Positions 62,393-64,000 of a DNA stretch of 64,000 bases are shown in pieces. Source of the DNA: Candidatus Anstonella stagnisolia (GTDB lineage: Archaea > Micrarchaeota > Micrarchaeia > Anstonellales > Anstonellaceae); assembly GCA_902384585.1 (NCBI GenBank), contig CABMCJ010000004.1, positions 248,001 to 312,000 of the forward strand, in the 5' to 3' direction. Position numbers and translations under genes: made by a program. How positions within the stretch are numbered: the stretch's first letter is position 1; each line of letters begins with the position of its first letter. Below the pieces are notes generated by a model. The model had not been told where the DNA came from, did no database searches, and saw only the letters and a program-made list of their open reading frames with translations.

Positions 62393-63052
62393 TTATTTCA
62401 TCCTCAGGAACAGGAAAAGATGCTCCTTGTCGTAGGGATGCAAATCTATTTGCTGCAGGACTTCAAAGGTGCCTTCAAGCTCGCTGATGACTATTTCGTA
62501 CACCTTTTGCGGATCCATTGTAACGTCTATGCTCTGGGACTTTACGCAGAACATTGCGTAGCCGCCTTTCTTGAGGCACGCCTTTGCGTTTGAGATTAGT
62601 ATTTTGGACTGGTCGGGCTGCGCAACGTCCTGGTAGAGGATGTCCACCTTTCCTACTTCTTTTGAATAGTCTTGGGGCTGGCGTGCATCTGCGAAAATGG
62701 GCATCATGTTGGGGCGCACTTCGCACACTGCAATCAAATCGCGCATTGAGCGCTGCGCAAATTCCACGCAGTAAAGCTCGCCTTCTGTGAGGATGTCGGA
62801 AATGTGCGATGCGGTTGTGCCGCTTGCGGCTCCCAAGTAGAGCACTTTTGAAGAGGGAAGGATTGGAAACTCCTTTAGACCTTTCTTTACTGCTGCTGCA
62901 AGCTTGCTTCGGTGCAAGTCCCAGATGCGGTATTCCGCGCCTTCCTCTTTCACTATGCGCTCCCCGTACACTTTTTTGCCTGGGGCTAAGTTCTTTGTTG
63001 CGAGGAAGCCGTCAAGGTCGAATACGTTTGGGAATTTTTCAATAATTTTCAT
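62393..63052 (-). CDS. flpA: fibrillarin-like rRNA/tRNA 2'-O-methyltransferase
   Basis: The methyltransferase of archaeal box C/D RNPs, which modify rRNA and tRNA guided by small RNAs. The 219 residues include the SAM motif VLYLGAASGTTASHISDI, YCVEFAQRSMRDLI and DILYQDVAQPDQSKIL. The usual N-terminal beta domain precedes it. The partner Nop5 and L7Ae genes are outside the window. Confidence 0.95.
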   Translation of the reverse strand: MKIIEKFPNVFDLDGFLATKNLAPGKKVYGERIVKEEGAEYRIWDLHRSKLAAAVKKGLKEFPILPSSKVLYLGAASGTTASHISDILTEGELYCVEFAQRSMRDLIAVCEVRPNMMPIFADARQPQDYSKEVGKVDILYQDVAQPDQSKILISNAKACLKKGGYAMFCVKSQSIDVTMDPQKVYEIVISELEGTFEVLQQIDLHPYDKEHLFLFLRMK

Positions 63053-63091
63053 CTTTGCACCTTATTGGTTTGCACCTTAAGAAAAATAAAG

Positions 63092-63208
63092 CGGGCCCAG
63101 AGGGATTTGAACCCTCGGCTTTCTGATTGCTTCCGCATTTCCTGGCAACATCCGTAATCGGATGAGAGTTAAAAGTCAGACACTCTGGCCAAGCTGAGTT
63201 ATGGGCCC
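63092..63208 (-). tRNA. trnK: tRNA-Lys (anticodon TTT) with a 42-nt intron
   Basis: Acceptor GGGCCCA pairs with TGGGCCC. The anticodon stem TCTGA/TCAGA closes on CTTTTA, an intron and A, so the intron follows position 37, the usual archaeal site. The exons are 63170-63208 and 63092-63127 and the intron is 63128-63169 (all minus strand). The mature length is 75 nt. The intron can form ATCCGATTACGGAT, a short hairpin. Splicing would need the archaeal endonuclease. Confidence 0.85.
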
Positions 63209-63255
63209 ACAGGAGATATTTGGGCATGAGGGTATATAAATAGTTAGCGGCGCGT

Positions 63256-64000
63256 TTATGCTTGGCGCGGATAAGGGGAAGCAATAACGAAATTTGGCAC
63301 GTGGTCTGCCATCAGAAGCGAAATTTGGGTTGCGTACTGTATTGGCGTGAGGCCGGATATCAGGTAATAGTAGTCTATGCTTTCCTTTGTTTCGACAATT
63401 TTTTCTATCATGCCGGGTTCAAATTTGATTTCATCAAGTGCATATCCTGCACGGGCAAGTGCGGGGTTTATTGACTCAACAGGCATTTTTCGCTCGGGTA
63501 ATTTGTAGTAGTGTTCGTGCCCTGGCACGGAATACAATCCAAATGCGGCTTCCGAGGAAGAGAAGCCGAGTTTTTTGAGGATGGACGCGATTGCATTTGG
63601 GGAAGTGCATATGTAATGCAGCGTTCTTGCGAGCAGAAGGGAAGAATCAAAACTGGATGCGTTTAATCCTTTTATAAAATGCGCATTAAGGAGTTTTGCG
63701 GTTTTGAGCCGGCTAAACTTGCAATTTTTGAGCCCTACTGCAACGTTAAAAATATGGTAATTTGCATAGCGCATCGCAGATAGCTGCTGCCCTATGTTTT
63801 CAGTTCCGAATGAGGAAAATATTTCGCTTGGGGTTATTCCGGCACGCTCGCAGTTGCGCATGAAACCGCGGAGGGACAATCCCTGCTTTTCGTGCAAGCC
63901 CGCATAGAGCACATTTGGAGGAATCCTTAACTCATAAAATGCAAATCCGATTTTGCTCCGCAATTCGACCACTTCCCTAAGCCTGCTGCTGGCGGATTTG
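63256..64000 (-). CDS. hypothetical protein, start outside the window
   Basis: The frame runs from the stop at 63256 to the window edge without interruption, at least 248 codons. It contains TPSEIFSSFGTENIGQQL and several helical, basic segments, but I do not recognise a family. A GTG at 63970-63972 could be the start, but the frame remains open beyond it, so the N-terminus is probably missing. It lies upstream of tRNA-Lys on the same strand. Confidence 0.5.
   Translation of the reverse strand, partial: KSASSRLREVVELRSKIGFAFYELRIPPNVLYAGLHEKQGLSLRGFMRNCERAGITPSEIFSSFGTENIGQQLSAMRYANYHIFNVAVGLKNCKFSRLKTAKLLNAHFIKGLNASSFDSSLLLARTLHYICTSPNAIASILKKLGFSSSEAAFGLYSVPGHEHYYKLPERKMPVESINPALARAGYALDEIKFEPGMIEKIVETKESIDYYYLISGLTPIQYATQISLLMADHVPNFVIASPYPRQA

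Overview
The window reads as a dense archaeal chromosome segment. Archaeal information-processing genes are present: ribosomal proteins S6e and L10e, eIF2-gamma, fibrillarin, the KH/beta-CASP termination nuclease (aCPSF1/FttA family), class I lysyl-tRNA synthetase, proteasome beta subunit and a tRNA-Lys with an intron after the anticodon. Many genes have a TATA-like box 25-30 nt before the start codon and no leader; others have GGTG-type ribosome binding sites. Bacterial-type genes sit among them: gyrase A and B, GrpE-DnaK-DnaJ, GTP cyclohydrolase II, RibD and the SUF system. The mixture, the short intergenic spaces and the many small Cys-rich or membrane proteins suggest a DPANN-like archaeon (Diapherotrites or Micrarchaeota type). 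That placement is inference; no rRNA is present to settle it.

Layout. 1-5.1 kb: thioredoxin, an ABC-2 exporter, cysS and a two-module Cys-rich protein. 5.1-9.3 kb: acetyltransferase, small membrane protein, Xaa-Pro peptidase, methyltransferase, S6e and eIF2-gamma. 9.3-16.5 kb: the PLP synthase genes pdxS-pdxT with a zinc-ribbon microprotein, divergent from an XRE-type regulator and sufC-B-D-S-U. 16.5-19.6 kb: tandem VirB2-like membrane peptides and two glycosyltransferases. 19.6-24.1 kb: gyrB-gyrA. 24.1-25.8 kb: a minus-strand lipoprotein, hexapeptide-transferase and DUF1405-like group. 25.8-30.2 kb: a winged-helix regulator with grpE-dnaK-dnaJ. 30.2-35.4 kb: Bcp peroxiredoxin and a MacB-type cassette with an S-layer-like protein. 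35.6-40.1 kb: MFS transporter and ribB-ribC-ribH-ribA-ribD. 40.2-42.5 kb: a metal-binding lipoprotein group with a CuA-type cupredoxin. 42.5-50.3 kb: HAD hydrolase, lysS, MidA-like methyltransferase, glycosyltransferase, a double Lrp protein and a split pair of the Cys-rich modules. 50.5-55 kb: L10e with a hairpin leader, a long coiled-coil protein and a repeat protein. 55-64 kb: proteasome beta, the termination nuclease, surface proteins, two tRNAs, fibrillarin and an incomplete gene at the edge.

How the parts work together. SufS needs PLP, and PLP synthase lies divergently beside the suf genes. A 13-bp palindrome ATAAC-N3-GTTAT lies at the promoters of the suf regulator, of Bcp peroxiredoxin and of the CuA lipoprotein group, with a one-mismatch copy between thioredoxin and the ABC exporter. 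This looks like one redox or metal regulon. A separate set of three 19-bp palindromes surrounds the TATA box of the heat-shock operon, probably bound by the winged-helix protein encoded first in it. A protein of two homologous Cys-rich modules near cysS recurs at 48 kb as two adjacent one-module genes, which suggests an obligate pair of unknown function. Short decayed copies of gene ends recur beside several genes and may be a duplication signature of this genome. No CRISPR array, insertion sequence, rRNA or integrase was seen, and no gene-free stretch exceeds 300 bases.
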